From: an uncultured Demequina sp.
Lineage (GTDB): Bacteria; Actinomycetota; Actinomycetes; Actinomycetales; Demequinaceae
Assembly (NCBI RefSeq): GCF_913055775.1
Contig: NZ_CAJXJX010000010.1
Span: 1-34,477 of the forward strand
Direction of reading: 5' to 3'
DNA length: 34,477 bases
Below the pieces are notes generated by a model. It worked only from the letters and a program-made list of their open reading frames with translations. It searched no databases and was not told the DNA's origin. Shown in pieces: positions 1-7,769 of the stretch (positions are counted from its first letter, which is position 1; every line of letters begins with the position of its first letter). The position numbers and the translations under genes are program-made.

Positions 1-1
1 C

Positions 2-925
2 CTGCTGGCGCTCGTGATGGTGGCCGGAACCGCGTCGGGCGGCAACCGCAACTGGATCAAGGTGGGCCCGGTCACGTTCCAGCCGTCCGAGGTCGCGAAG
101 TTGGGCCTCGCGCTGTTCCTCGGCGTCGTCCTGGCGACCTTCCGCCGCGAGCTCACGACGCTGCACCGGGTGATGGTCCCCGGCGGCATCGCCGCGCTGA
201 TCGTCCTGGGCCTCGTGCTCGCCGGCAGGGACATGGGAACGGCGCTCGTGATCACTCTCATGGTCGCGGCGGCCTACTGGGTCGCCGGTCTCCCCGTGAG
301 GTTCTTCCTGGGTGGCGGCGTGATCGCGGCCGCCGGGATCGCCTACCTGCTCACGCAGGGCACCACGAGGACCGGCCGTATCCAGCTGTGGCTCAACCCC
401 GAGCTGTGCACGGACCCGCTGGGCGAGTGCCAGCAGACCATCCACGGCACGTGGGCGCTCGCGTCCGGCGGGCTGTGGGGGCTGGGTCCCGGCATGAGCC
501 GCGAGAAGTGGGGATACCTGCCCGTCGCGGACTCGGACTTCATCTTCTCGATCATCGGCGAGGAGTACGGCCTGGTCGGCACGCTCCTGATGCTGGTCGC
601 CTTCGGCATGATCATCGTCGCCGTCAACCGGCTCGTGTCGCGGCACAAGGACCCGTTCGTGCAGATCTCCGCCGCCGCGATCGGGGCATGGATCGTGGGC
701 CAGGCGTGCATCAACATCGCCGTCGTGGTGGGCCTTGCGCCCGTTACCGGCGTGCCGCTGCCGCTCGTGTCCTCGGGCGGGTCGTCCCTCATCGTCTCCC
801 TCGCCGCCATCGGCGTGCTGATGGCCTACGCCCGCCGGGAACCGGGAGCGCCCGAGGCCTTCGCCGCGCGCCCGTCCGTGGTGCGACGGTCCTTCGCCGT
901 GATCGCCCGGAGCCGCCGTGGCTAG
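2..925 (+). CDS. ftsW: Cell division protein FtsW, SEDS-family peptidoglycan glycosyltransferase (5' end outside window)
   Basis: FtsW polymerises lipid II into septal glycan strands together with its class B PBP partner in the inner membrane. The open frame runs from the left edge, so 307 C-terminal residues are present and the N-terminal membrane segments are missing. Visible SEDS features are the NWIKVG...FQPSE motif near the start, the RDMGTA segment, the conserved loop DSDFIFSIIGEEYGLVG and the C-terminal PLPLVSSGGSSLI signature, with several hydrophobic helices between them. The short Arg-rich C-terminal tail is normal for the group. FtsW is preferred over the paralogue RodA because the gene is directly followed by murG, murC, ftsQ and ftsZ. 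Its stop overlaps the murG start by 8 nt, which suggests translational coupling. Confidence 0.95.
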   Translation: MLALVMVAGTASGGNRNWIKVGPVTFQPSEVAKLGLALFLGVVLATFRRELTTLHRVMVPGGIAALIVLGLVLAGRDMGTALVITLMVAAAYWVAGLPVRFFLGGGVIAAAGIAYLLTQGTTRTGRIQLWLNPELCTDPLGECQQTIHGTWALASGGLWGLGPGMSREKWGYLPVADSDFIFSIIGEEYGLVGTLLMLVAFGMIIVAVNRLVSRHKDPFVQISAAAIGAWIVGQACINIAVVVGLAPVTGVPLPLVSSGGSSLIVSLAAIGVLMAYARREPGAPEAFAARPSVVRRSFAVIARSRRG

Positions 926-2033
926 GTCCTTCCTGCTGGCCGGCGGCGGAACCGCCGGCCACGTGAATCCACTGCTCGCGACCGCCGCGGAGCTCGCCTC
1001 GCGCGGTCACGCCGTGGCGGCGCTCGGAACCGAGGAAGGCCTGGAGCACGACCTCGTGCCGCGCGCCGGCGTCGCCCTCCACACGGTGCCCAAGGTGCCG
1101 ATGCCGCGGCGCCCCTCTGGCGATCTGCTCCGCCTGCCGGGGAACCTGCGTGCGGCCGTCGCCGCCGCATCGGCCGCGATCGAGACCACCGGAGCCGATG
1201 CCGTGGTCGGCTTCGGCGGGTATGTGTCGACCCCGGCGTATCTCGCCGCCCGCCGCGCGAAGGTGCCGATCATCGTGCACGAGGCGAACGCACGGCCCGG
1301 GATCGCGAACCGGCTCGGCGCGCGCATGACGCCCCACGTGGCCGTGACCTTCCCGGGCACGCCGCTGCGCGGGGCCACCGTCACGGGCCTGCCTCTGCGC
1401 CCCGAGATCGGAGAGCTCGCGCGCACGCTCGCGGAGGAGTCGAGCGGCGCTGCTGCGCGCGGCGCGGCCCGCGAGGCCGCCGGGTGGTCCTCCGAGGCCC
1501 CGGTGCTGCTCGTGACCGGCGGTTCGCTCGGGGCGGCGAGCCTCAATGCCGCGATGACCGAGGCGGTGCCGCAACTGGTCGAGCACGGCGTGCACGTGTG
1601 GCACCTCACGGGCCGGGGCAAGGCCGACGACGCGTGGCGCGTCCACGGCGACCTGCCGGCAGGCGTGCGCGATCGCTACAAGGTCGAGGAGTACAGCCAC
1701 GACATGGCGTGCGCGCTCGCGGCCGCCGGCGCGGTCGTGTGCCGCGCGGGGGCTGCGACGGTGTGCGAGGTGACCGCCCTGGGGCTGCCCGCGATGTACG
1801 TGCCGCTGCCGCACGGCAATGGCGAGCAGGCCGACAACGCCCGCCCGGCCGCTAACGCGGGCGCGGCGACCATCGTCGACGACGCCGAGCTGACCGGGGA
1901 CGCGATCGTCGCCGGGGCCGAGCGCATGCTGCTCGACCACGAGGCCGCCGCCTCGATGCGCGGCGCGACCGACAGGATCGCGATCCGGGACGGCGCCGCG
2001 CGGCTGGCGGCGATGATCGAGGACGCGCTGTGA
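918..2033 (+). CDS. murG: UDP-GlcNAc:undecaprenyl-PP-MurNAc-pentapeptide GlcNAc transferase MurG
   Basis: MurG adds GlcNAc to lipid I to make lipid II at the cytoplasmic face of the membrane. The 371-residue protein has the normal family length. It carries the N-terminal GGGTAGH loop at residues 9-15 (GT28 N-terminal domain), a second glycine-rich loop GGSLGAASLN in the C-terminal half and the donor-binding stretch CRAGAATVCE. The GTG start at 918 lies inside the end of ftsW, and the encoded MARSFLLAGGGTAGH matches the usual short N-terminus. The next gene, murC, begins 13 nt after the stop, so the two are almost certainly cotranscribed. Confidence 0.96.
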   Translation: MARSFLLAGGGTAGHVNPLLATAAELASRGHAVAALGTEEGLEHDLVPRAGVALHTVPKVPMPRRPSGDLLRLPGNLRAAVAAASAAIETTGADAVVGFGGYVSTPAYLAARRAKVPIIVHEANARPGIANRLGARMTPHVAVTFPGTPLRGATVTGLPLRPEIGELARTLAEESSGAAARGAAREAAGWSSEAPVLLVTGGSLGAASLNAAMTEAVPQLVEHGVHVWHLTGRGKADDAWRVHGDLPAGVRDRYKVEEYSHDMACALAAAGAVVCRAGAATVCEVTALGLPAMYVPLPHGNGEQADNARPAANAGAATIVDDAELTGDAIVAGAERMLLDHEAAASMRGATDRIAIRDGAARLAAMIEDAL

Positions 2034-2046
2034 GCGGGGCGGTGCT

Positions 2047-3450
2047 GTGAGCGGGCGGATGCACTTCATCGGCGTCGGCGGATCCGGCATGTCCGCTGTC
2101 GCGCGGCTCGTGGCCGCCCGCGGCATCGCCGTGACCGGCACCGATCAGCGGGAGTCCGCGTACTTCCTCGCGCTGCGCGACGCAGGCATGGACGTGCGCA
2201 TCGGCCACGACGCCGCGATCGTCGACGGCGCGGACGCGGTGGTGATCTCCACGGCCGTGCGCGCGACCAACCCCGAGCTGGTGCGCGCCCAGGAGCTGGG
2301 GATCCCCGTTCTGCATCGCTCCGAGGCTCTCGTGTACGCACTCGAGAACGACCGGCTCATCGCGGTCGCGGGTTCGCACGGCAAGACGACGACGTCTGCG
2401 ATGGTCGCCCACGTGCTGCACGCGAGCGGCATCGACGCGTCCTTCGCCGTGGGCGCGCGGGTGTTCGGGGTCGAAGGCGCGGTGGCCGGCGGGTACGCGG
2501 GCTCGGCGGGCATCGGCGTCGTGGAGGCCGACGAGTCCGACGGCTCGTTCCTGCGCTACCACCCCGAGGTCGGGATCCTGCTGAACATCGAGCCGGATCA
2601 CCTCGACCACTACGGAGACGTCGACGCGCTCGAGAAGGCGTTCCTCGAGTTTGCCCTCGAGTGCCCGGTGCTCGTCGCGTGCGTCGAGGACGCCACCGTC
2701 GCGCGCATCGCCGAGGAGGCGCGTCGCGCAGGCGTGCGCGTCATCACGTACGGAACGTCCGAGGCGGACGTCATCGTCACCCCGACCGACCTCTCCGTCC
2801 CGAGCGAAATGGGCCCATTTCGCTCGTCTAAGGGCCTAGGCGAGCGCAATGGATCCACTTCGCTCGCGTTGGAGGTGCCGATTCCCGGCGCGCACCAGCG
2901 GCTCAACGCCGCGGCGGCCTGGGCCGCCGCGGTCGCCATGGGTGCGGATCCGGCCGATGCGGCACGCGCCTTCACGACCTTCGCCGGCACGGGCAGAAGG
3001 TACCAGCTGCGCGGCGAGGAGTCGGGCGTGCGGGTCGTGGACGACTACGCGCACCACCCGACGGAGGTGGCGGCCGTCCTCGCGGCGGCGCGTGCGGCGG
3101 GGCAGGAGCACCTCGTGGTGCTGTTCCAGCCCGCCTTGTTCACGCGCACGCAGCTGCACGCCCAGAACTTCGCCGATGCGCTGTCCGTGGAGAACGCGGA
3201 TGTCGTGATCGCGGGCGTCCACGGCGACCGCGAGGACCCCATTCCCGGCGTGACCTCGGACTCGATCCTCGAGCTCATGCACGTGCCCGCCGGGTCCACG
3301 GCCCAGGTGGTCGAGGATCTCGAGCAGGCGGCTGCCGTCGCGGCAGCGCTCGCACGTCCCGGGTCGCAGGTGATGACCGTGGGCTCGGGCACGGTCACGC
3401 TCGCCGCCGACTGGATCCTCGCCGCGCTGCGCGGGGGCGACGATGGCTGA
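2047..3450 (+). CDS. murC: UDP-N-acetylmuramate--L-alanine ligase MurC, carrying an in-frame palindromic insert
   Basis: MurC ligates L-Ala to UDP-MurNAc with ATP, the first step of stem peptide synthesis. The 467-residue protein shows the UDP-binding GVGGSGMS loop (residues 9-16), the ATP-binding GSHGKTTT loop (109-116), the EADESDGSF segment, NIEPDHLDHY, and the C-terminal-domain DDYAHHPTE motif. Start: GTG at 2047, with an alternative ATG at 2059. The odd part is residues 252-273, encoded by a 66-bp double palindrome (2801-2866) whose second copy lies outside genes at 29659. It falls in a loop just before the conserved PGAHQRLNAAAA segment. All catalytic motifs remain and the frame is intact, so the enzyme is inferred to be functional. 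The stop overlaps the ftsQ start. Confidence 0.95.
   Translation: MSGRMHFIGVGGSGMSAVARLVAARGIAVTGTDQRESAYFLALRDAGMDVRIGHDAAIVDGADAVVISTAVRATNPELVRAQELGIPVLHRSEALVYALENDRLIAVAGSHGKTTTSAMVAHVLHASGIDASFAVGARVFGVEGAVAGGYAGSAGIGVVEADESDGSFLRYHPEVGILLNIEPDHLDHYGDVDALEKAFLEFALECPVLVACVEDATVARIAEEARRAGVRVITYGTSEADVIVTPTDLSVPSEMGPFRSSKGLGERNGSTSLALEVPIPGAHQRLNAAAAWAAAVAMGADPADAARAFTTFAGTGRRYQLRGEESGVRVVDDYAHHPTEVAAVLAAARAAGQEHLVVLFQPALFTRTQLHAQNFADALSVENADVVIAGVHGDREDPIPGVTSDSILELMHVPAGSTAQVVEDLEQAAAVAAALARPGSQVMTVGSGTVTLAADWILAALRGGDDG
2801..2866 (+). repeat. Double-palindrome element, copy 1 (in frame inside murC)
   Basis: The left arm, 2801-2826, is a perfect 26-bp palindrome with half-site CGAGCGAAATGGG. 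A 14-bp spacer follows at 2827-2840 (TCTAAGGGCCTAGG). The right arm, 2841-2866, is an imperfect 26-bp palindrome that starts CGAGCGCAATGGA and ends TTCGCTCG. Total length is 66 bp, exactly 22 codons, and the murC frame passes through without a stop. The low-GC halves and the codon choice (AAT, ATG, TTT, CTA) differ from the surrounding gene. The reverse complement aligns end to end with the intergenic copy at 29659-29724, spacer included (one mismatch in the spacer), so the two are copies of one mobile or dispersed element in opposite orientation. Confidence 0.9.
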
Positions 3451-4630
3451 CCGCAGGCCCGCGTCGCCGTCGCGGCCCCCGCGTCCGGCGGCGCCGGCGC
3501 GGAACGCGAGCACGCAGACGACCGATGCGCGCACCCCGCCGCGATCCAGCAAGCACCGCACCACCGGCCGCGGCGCGCCTCGCAGCTCGACCACGCCGAC
3601 CCGTGCCGCGGCGCCCAGGTCCGGGACGACGGGCACCTCGAAGGCGGCCTCGAGACCCGTCTCGAAGCCGGTGTCGAAGGCTGCGTCGAAGCCGTCGTCG
3701 AGGTCGGTCGCTGCATCCACGTCGAAGGCTGCCGCCGCATCGGCGGGCCCCCTGAACCGCGCTCTGGCGACGGTGTCGCGCGGCCGGTGGGGTGCATCGG
3801 CCGCGTCCTCGCCCGCGAAGCCCTCGACTCCTGCGCAGCCGCGCACGGGCACCGTCGCGACTCCGTGGGCGAAGGTGGCCGCGACGCCGTCGACCGTCAC
3901 GACCCGCATGCAGGACCGGCTGCGCGAGCGTCGCAGCGCGAACCGCCGCCTGCTCACCGCGAGGTGGGTCAAGCGTCTGGCGATCGGGGGAGTGGGCCTC
4001 GCGGGCGTGTGGGTGCTGCTGCTGTCGCCGGTCTTCGCGCTCGACCTGGAGAAGGTCGAGGCGTCCGGCTATGGCACTGTGGTGGACCCCGCGGCCATCG
4101 AGGAGATCGTCGCGGAGCACGCCGGGACGTCCGTCGCGCTGCTCAACACCGGCCACGTCGAGCATCAGATCGAGGCGCTCGCGGGGGTGAAGGAGGCGCG
4201 GGTCGAACGCGTGTGGCCGTCGGGTCTGCGCGTGACGCTGACGTCCGCCGAGCCGGTCGCCGCGATTCCGCTCGCGGACGGCACCTACGTCATGCTCGAC
4301 GAGCGCGGGGTCCAGGTCGATGAGGGAGCCGAGGCGCCGGACGACCTGCCGGTGGTCAACGTGCCCCTCGACGCGGAGGACACCCGCATCCTCGACGGCG
4401 TCATCAGCGTGATCGACCAGTTGCCCGTCGCGATGCGCGACCGGGTCCAGGACATCGAGGCGAGCACCGAGGACTCGATTCAGTTCGTGCTGCGCGACGG
4501 CCCGCGCGTGGAGTGGGGGAGCGCGGAGGAATCCGCGCTCAAGGCCGAGGTGCTCGCGGTGCTGCTCCAGGAGGCGGGGGACGCCGAGCTCATCGACGTG
4601 TCCGCGCCCACGCTGCCGACGGTCAGTTGA
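3443..4630 (+). CDS. ftsQ: Cell division protein FtsQ (DivIB)
   Basis: FtsQ is a bitopic divisome protein that links early and late division proteins and sits with FtsB/FtsL. The 395-residue product has a long cytoplasmic N-terminus (about 175 residues) rich in Ala, Pro, Ser, Arg and Lys. One membrane segment follows at about 178-200, then a periplasmic POTRA-like domain (from about 201, FALDLEKVEASGYG onward) and the FtsQ domain with VERVWPSGLRVTLTSAEPVAAI. Residues about 65-100 are a Ser-Lys-Ala/Pro low-complexity repeat. The ATG at 3443 overlaps the murC stop by 8 nt. A 290-nt gap follows before ftsZ. Assignment rests on the topology, the motif and the position between murC and ftsZ. Confidence 0.93.
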   Translation: MADRRPASPSRPPRPAAPARNASTQTTDARTPPRSSKHRTTGRGAPRSSTTPTRAAAPRSGTTGTSKAASRPVSKPVSKAASKPSSRSVAASTSKAAAASAGPLNRALATVSRGRWGASAASSPAKPSTPAQPRTGTVATPWAKVAATPSTVTTRMQDRLRERRSANRRLLTARWVKRLAIGGVGLAGVWVLLLSPVFALDLEKVEASGYGTVVDPAAIEEIVAEHAGTSVALLNTGHVEHQIEALAGVKEARVERVWPSGLRVTLTSAEPVAAIPLADGTYVMLDERGVQVDEGAEAPDDLPVVNVPLDAEDTRILDGVISVIDQLPVAMRDRVQDIEASTEDSIQFVLRDGPRVEWGSAEESALKAEVLAVLLQEAGDAELIDVSAPTLPTVS

Positions 4631-4663
4631 CGGCTTCCCCGGCCCTCGAGACGTGCCTCCGCA

Positions 4664-4745
4664 CACACAGCTGCGGCGCCAGGGGCCAGTGGGGCGCATG
4701 TGACAGCACACGTGTCACACGAGTCACTCGTGCCGCAGCCGTGTG
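4664..4745 (+). other. Nested stem-loop region between ftsQ and ftsZ
   Basis: Outer arms 4664-4676 and 4733-4745 pair over 12 of 13 positions (CACACAGCTGCGG with CCGCAGCCGTGTG). Inside are two perfect hairpins: 4699-4705 with 4713-4719 (TGTGACA/TGTCACA, 7-nt loop), and 4718-4724 with 4726-4732 (CACGAGT/ACTCGTG, 1-nt loop). The two inner hairpins share 2 nt, so they are partly exclusive. No U-tract follows. It could be a leader RNA structure, a factor-binding DNA dyad cluster or an attenuation site; the sequence alone does not decide. Confidence 0.5.
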
Positions 4746-4871
4746 TTGCACTGACCACGGCGACGCGATCATCGGCGCGCACCTCGAACGCGCGCCGAGA
4801 TTATCCGCGCGACACGCGCGCGCCTGACGCGAATTGCTGAGGCGCGGCCGTACCGTCGTGCGTGGAAGAAG

Positions 4872-4904
4872 TTGACATAACTATAACCTTCAAGTTGAAG
4901 GTTA
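4872..4904 (+). promoter_or_regulatory. ftsZ proximal promoter with AT-rich perfect dyad
   Basis: A TTGACA box at 4872-4877 is followed by a perfect dyad at 4884-4904: arms TAACCTTCAA and TTGAAGGTTA around a central G. A TATAAC (4882-4887) overlaps the left arm and could be a -10 box. This is one of the most AT-rich stretches in the window and ends just upstream of the ftsZ ribosome-binding site. MerR-family activators bind dyads of this form, and FtsR is a known MerR-type regulator of ftsZ in Corynebacterium glutamicum. Linking this dyad to an FtsR homologue is inference. Confidence 0.6.
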
Positions 4905-4909
4905 AGGTT

Positions 4910-4918
4910 GGGAGAGGG
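4910..4918 (+). promoter_or_regulatory. Ribosome-binding site that fixes the ftsZ start
   Basis: The purine-rich GGGAGAGGG ends 2 nt before the ATG at 4921. Together with the family N-terminus ([20 protein letters not shown]) it argues for 4921 rather than the in-frame GTG at 4862, whose extra residues would be translated from the promoter dyad. Confidence 0.7.
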
Positions 4919-4920
4919 CT

Positions 4921-6097
4921 CATGGCCGCACCGCAGAACTACATCACCGCCATCAAGGTCGTCGGCGTGGGCGGCGGCGGCGTCAACGCCGTCAACCGCA
5001 TGATCGACGTGGGCCTCAAGGGCGCCGAATTCATCGCGATCAACACCGATGCTCAGGCGCTGCTCATGTCCGACGCGGACGTGAAGCTCGACATCGGTCG
5101 CGAGCTCACGCGCGGCCTGGGCGCCGGCGCGGACCCGGAGGTGGGCCGCCAGGCGGCGGAGGACCACGAGGACGAGATCGCCGAGGGCCTCAAGGGCGCC
5201 GACATGGTCTTCGTCACCGCAGGCGAGGGCGGCGGCACCGGCACCGGCGGCGCGCCGGTCGTCGCGCGCATCGCCCGCGGCCTGGGCGCCCTGACTGTGG
5301 GCGTGGTGACGCGGCCGTTCGGCTTCGAGGGTCGCCGCCGCGCGGACCAGGCCGACGCCGGCATCCAGAAGCTGCGCGAAGAGGTCGACACCCTCATCGT
5401 CATCCCGAACGACCGCCTGCTCGACATCAACGACGCGGAGCTGTCGATCCTCGGCGCGTTCGCGGCGGCCGACCAGGTGCTGCAGGGCGGCGTGCAGGGC
5501 ATCACCGACCTCATCACGACGCCGGGCCTCATCAACGTCGACTTCAATGACGTCAAGTCCGTCATGCAGGGCGCCGGCACGGCGCTCATGGGCGTGAGCT
5601 CGTCGCGAGGCGAGAAGCGCGCGCTCGAGGCCGCGGAGGGCGCGATCTCGTCGCCGCTGCTCGAGGCCTCGATCGAGGGAGCGCACGGCGTGCTGCTGTC
5701 GATCGCCGGCGGTTCGAACCTGGGCATCAAGGAGGTCGAGACGGCCGCTCGCCTGGTGCGCGAGGCCGCGCACGCTGAGGCGAACATCATCTTCGGAACC
5801 GTCATCGACGATTCGCTGGGCGACGAGCTGCGCATCACCGTGATCGCGGCCGGCTTCGACGGCGGCTCTCCCACGGTCCGCAAGCACACCGGCGCGCTGG
5901 GCACCATCGATGGCGCGCGCGACACCCCCGCCGCCGAGGAGAAGGAGCCCATCAAGGCTCCGGTCGAGGCCTCGTCCGCCCCGGTGCCTCAGCCCATCGA
6001 CGTGGACGACGAGCCCGCTCCCCAGACCGACGCGATCGAGGTGACCGCGGTGTCGAAGGAGTCCGACACGCTGGACGTCCCCGAGTTCCTCCGGTAA
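4921..6097 (+). CDS. ftsZ: Cell division GTPase FtsZ
   Basis: FtsZ is the tubulin-like GTPase that forms the cytokinetic ring at midcell. The product is 392 residues. It carries the N-terminal [13 protein letters not shown] motif, the tubulin signature GGGTGTG at residues 103-109, PFGFEGRRR, the T7 synergy loop [11 protein letters not shown] that completes the active site of the next subunit, a variable acidic linker, and the C-terminal peptide LDVPEFLR that docks SepF, FtsW and other partners. ATG at 4921 is chosen from the adjacent ribosome-binding site and family N-terminus. Expression is probably controlled by the dyad at 4884-4904 as well as by read-through from upstream. pgeF starts 7 nt after the stop. 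Confidence 0.97.
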
Positions 6098-6104
6098 CCC
6101 GGCG

Positions 6105-6818
6105 GTGATCGACGCCGGGCTCCGCGTCCGGGCGTTCTTCACCACCCGAGACGGCGGCGTCAGCGAGGCGCCCTACGCGTCGCTGAACGTCGCCGATCAC
6201 GTGGGTGACGCGCCGGAGGCGGTCGCGCTCAACCGTGCGATCGTGTCCGAGCGCGCGGGCACGCCCGTGACGTTCCTGCGCGCGCAGCACGGCATCACCG
6301 TCGCGCGCGTCCACGGCTTCGACCAGGCACCGCCGGCGGCCGATGCGCTGGTCACCAGCGTTCCCGGCGTCGCCGTGGCGGCGATCGCGGCGGACTGCGC
6401 GCCGGTGCTGATGCACGACGAGGCGACCGGCGCCGTCGCGGCCATCCACGCGGGACGGGAAGGGCTCTTCGCGGGCGTCATCGACGCCGCCGTCGCCGAG
6501 CTCCTCGACATCCGCGGCGGATGGCGGACGCCGGGGGAGCTGAGTGCGTCGATTGGCCCGACCATCTGCGGCCAGTGCTACGAGGTGCCCGAGGACCTGC
6601 GCGCGCGGGTCGGCGCGCGCCACCCGAGCGCGATGGCCACCACGCGGCACGGCACGGCCGCGCTGGACATCTCGCGCGCCATCGAGGCGCGGCTCGCCCA
6701 GCTGGGCTTCGACCAGGTCGTGCGCTCCCGGGTGTGCACGGCCGAGGACCCCGAGCTGTTCTCGCATCGCGGCGAAGGCGTGACCGGGCGCTTCGCCGGG
6801 GTGGTCGTGTGCGAGTGA
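6105..6818 (+). CDS. pgeF: Peptidoglycan editing factor PgeF (YfiH/LACC1 family)
   Basis: Members of this zinc-dependent family act on purine nucleosides in vitro, and in Escherichia coli PgeF corrects L-Ser misincorporation into peptidoglycan precursors. The 237-residue protein has the family N-terminal [18 protein letters not shown] and the three metal-site motifs: QHG (His62), ADC (Cys98) and AIHAGREG (His115). [11 protein letters not shown] and the closing [16 protein letters not shown] follow. GTG at 6105 lies 7 nt after the ftsZ stop, so it is cotranscribed with ftsZ. A strong hairpin at 6867-6886 follows. Confidence 0.92.
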   Translation: MIDAGLRVRAFFTTRDGGVSEAPYASLNVADHVGDAPEAVALNRAIVSERAGTPVTFLRAQHGITVARVHGFDQAPPAADALVTSVPGVAVAAIAADCAPVLMHDEATGAVAAIHAGREGLFAGVIDAAVAELLDIRGGWRTPGELSASIGPTICGQCYEVPEDLRARVGARHPSAMATTRHGTAALDISRAIEARLAQLGFDQVVRSRVCTAEDPELFSHRGEGVTGRFAGVVVCE

Positions 6819-6846
6819 TGCCACCGACGTGCGCGACCCGGCCCGC

Positions 6847-6854
6847 GCATCGGC
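6847..6854 (+). repeat. GCATCGGC word, intergenic copy upstream of sepF
   Basis: Intergenic copy in the context CCCGCGCATCGGCCCTC, nearly the same context as the copies at 26689 and 28873. It lies between the pgeF stop and the hairpin at 6867. Confidence 0.6.
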
Positions 6855-6866
6855 CCTCTGCAGTGA

Positions 6867-6886
6867 ACGCCGGGCCTGCCCGGCGT
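6867..6886 (+). terminator. GC-rich hairpin after pgeF
   Basis: Perfect 9-bp arms ACGCCGGGC and GCCCGGCGT are separated by 2 nt, 48 nt past the pgeF stop. No U-tract follows, which is common for actinobacterial hairpin terminators. It could equally be a leader structure of sepF. Confidence 0.45.
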
Positions 6887-6957
6887 GTCGCTCCGGCGGT
6901 CCCGGCGCCGGGCAACCTACCGTTGAACCGACAGCGATACCTTCGAAGGAGCTCCCG

Positions 6958-7440
6958 ATGAGCGCGATGCGCAAGGCCATTCAGTACCTCGGCTTCGACG
7001 TGAGCCAGCACGAGGAGTACGACTACGCGGACGACGAGCTCGCGCCCGTCACGAACATCCACGACATGTCGGAGGTTCGCGAGAAGCACGAGGCGCCGTC
7101 CAAGGCCGCGCGTGCCGAGCGGCAGCGCACGCCCGCGGCCCACATGTCCGCGAACGACCTGCGTCGCATCCAGACCATCAAGCCCCGCACCTACAACGAC
7201 GCGCGGCTGATCGGCGAGGCCTTCCGCCAGGGCGTGCCCGTCATCATGAACCTGACCGAGATGTCCGAGGCCGACGCGAAGCGTCTGGTCGACTTCTCGG
7301 CCGGCCTTTCGTTCGGTCTGCACGGCTCGATCGAGCGCGTGACGACCTCGGTGTTCCTGCTGTCGCCGGCGCACGTGGAGATCGGCATGGACGTCGAGAA
7401 GCCGGAGCCGCAGGAGAGCGAGTTCTTCAACGGACGCTAG
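6958..7440 (+). CDS. sepF: Cell division protein SepF
   Basis: SepF binds the FtsZ C-terminal peptide and tethers the ring to the membrane; it is the main FtsZ anchor in actinobacteria, which lack FtsA. The 160-residue protein has an N-terminal amphipathic-like start ([13 protein letters not shown]), an acidic and flexible linker, and the C-terminal SepF core with [19 protein letters not shown] and [21 protein letters not shown] at 6958 is chosen because AAGGAG lies at 6946-6951, even though the frame stays open further upstream. Its partner ftsZ is two genes upstream. Confidence 0.95.
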   Translation: MSAMRKAIQYLGFDVSQHEEYDYADDELAPVTNIHDMSEVREKHEAPSKAARAERQRTPAAHMSANDLRRIQTIKPRTYNDARLIGEAFRQGVPVIMNLTEMSEADAKRLVDFSAGLSFGLHGSIERVTTSVFLLSPAHVEIGMDVEKPEPQESEFFNGR

Positions 7441-7447
7441 CCTCGGT

Positions 7448-7459
7448 TAGGCTCGCTGC
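7448..7459 (+). promoter_or_regulatory. Leaderless-type -10 box for yggT
   Basis: TAGGCT (7448-7453) is followed after 6 nt by the GTG start at 7460, placing the likely transcript start at or next to the start codon. No ribosome-binding site is visible. Confidence 0.5.
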
Positions 7460-7759
7460 GTGGAGATTGTCATCGGCGCACTGCGCTTCGCGCTGTTCCT
7501 GTTCATGATCGTGCTGTTCGGGCGCGTCATCCTGAGCCTTGTGGTGTCCTTCGCGCGCGACTGGCGCCCGGAAGGCATCGTGCTCGTGCTGACGGAGTCC
7601 GTGTTCAGCATCACGGACCCGCCGCTCAAGGCGCTGCGCAAGGTGATCCCCCCGCTCCAGCTGGGCCAGATCCGGCTCGACATCGCGTTCCTGGTGCTGT
7701 TCTTCGGCTGCTCGCTGCTGTACAGCTTCCTGGGCTACCTGGGGTACATGCTCTCCTGA
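7460..7759 (+). CDS. yggT: YggT family integral membrane protein
   Basis: YggT proteins are small membrane proteins of unclear biochemical role, repeatedly found between sepF and divIVA in Gram-positive division clusters. The 99-residue product has a hydrophobic N-terminal helix (about 3-30), a short loop with the family motif ITDPPLKALRKVIPP, and a second hydrophobic helix (about 72-97, DIAFLVLFFGCSLLYSFLGYL). GTG at 7460 sits 6 nt after a TAGGCT box, so a leaderless transcript is likely. The sepF stop is only 19 nt upstream. Confidence 0.9.
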   Translation: MEIVIGALRFALFLFMIVLFGRVILSLVVSFARDWRPEGIVLVLTESVFSITDPPLKALRKVIPPLQLGQIRLDIAFLVLFFGCSLLYSFLGYLGYMLS

Positions 7760-7769
7760 CGCCGGTCGC

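Noticed and set aside
2047-3450. murC as a pseudogene because of the palindrome insertion
   Set aside because: The insert is exactly 22 codons, has no stop, and all ATP and substrate motifs on both sides are intact.
3395-4711. A 438-codon minus-strand frame opposite ftsQ
   Set aside because: Antisense shadow with Arg-rich low-complexity translation; ftsQ has topology and motifs in the other strand.
4862-4920. GTG at 4862 as the ftsZ start (20 extra residues)
   Set aside because: The added residues would be encoded by the promoter dyad and ribosome-binding site, and they do not match FtsZ N-termini.
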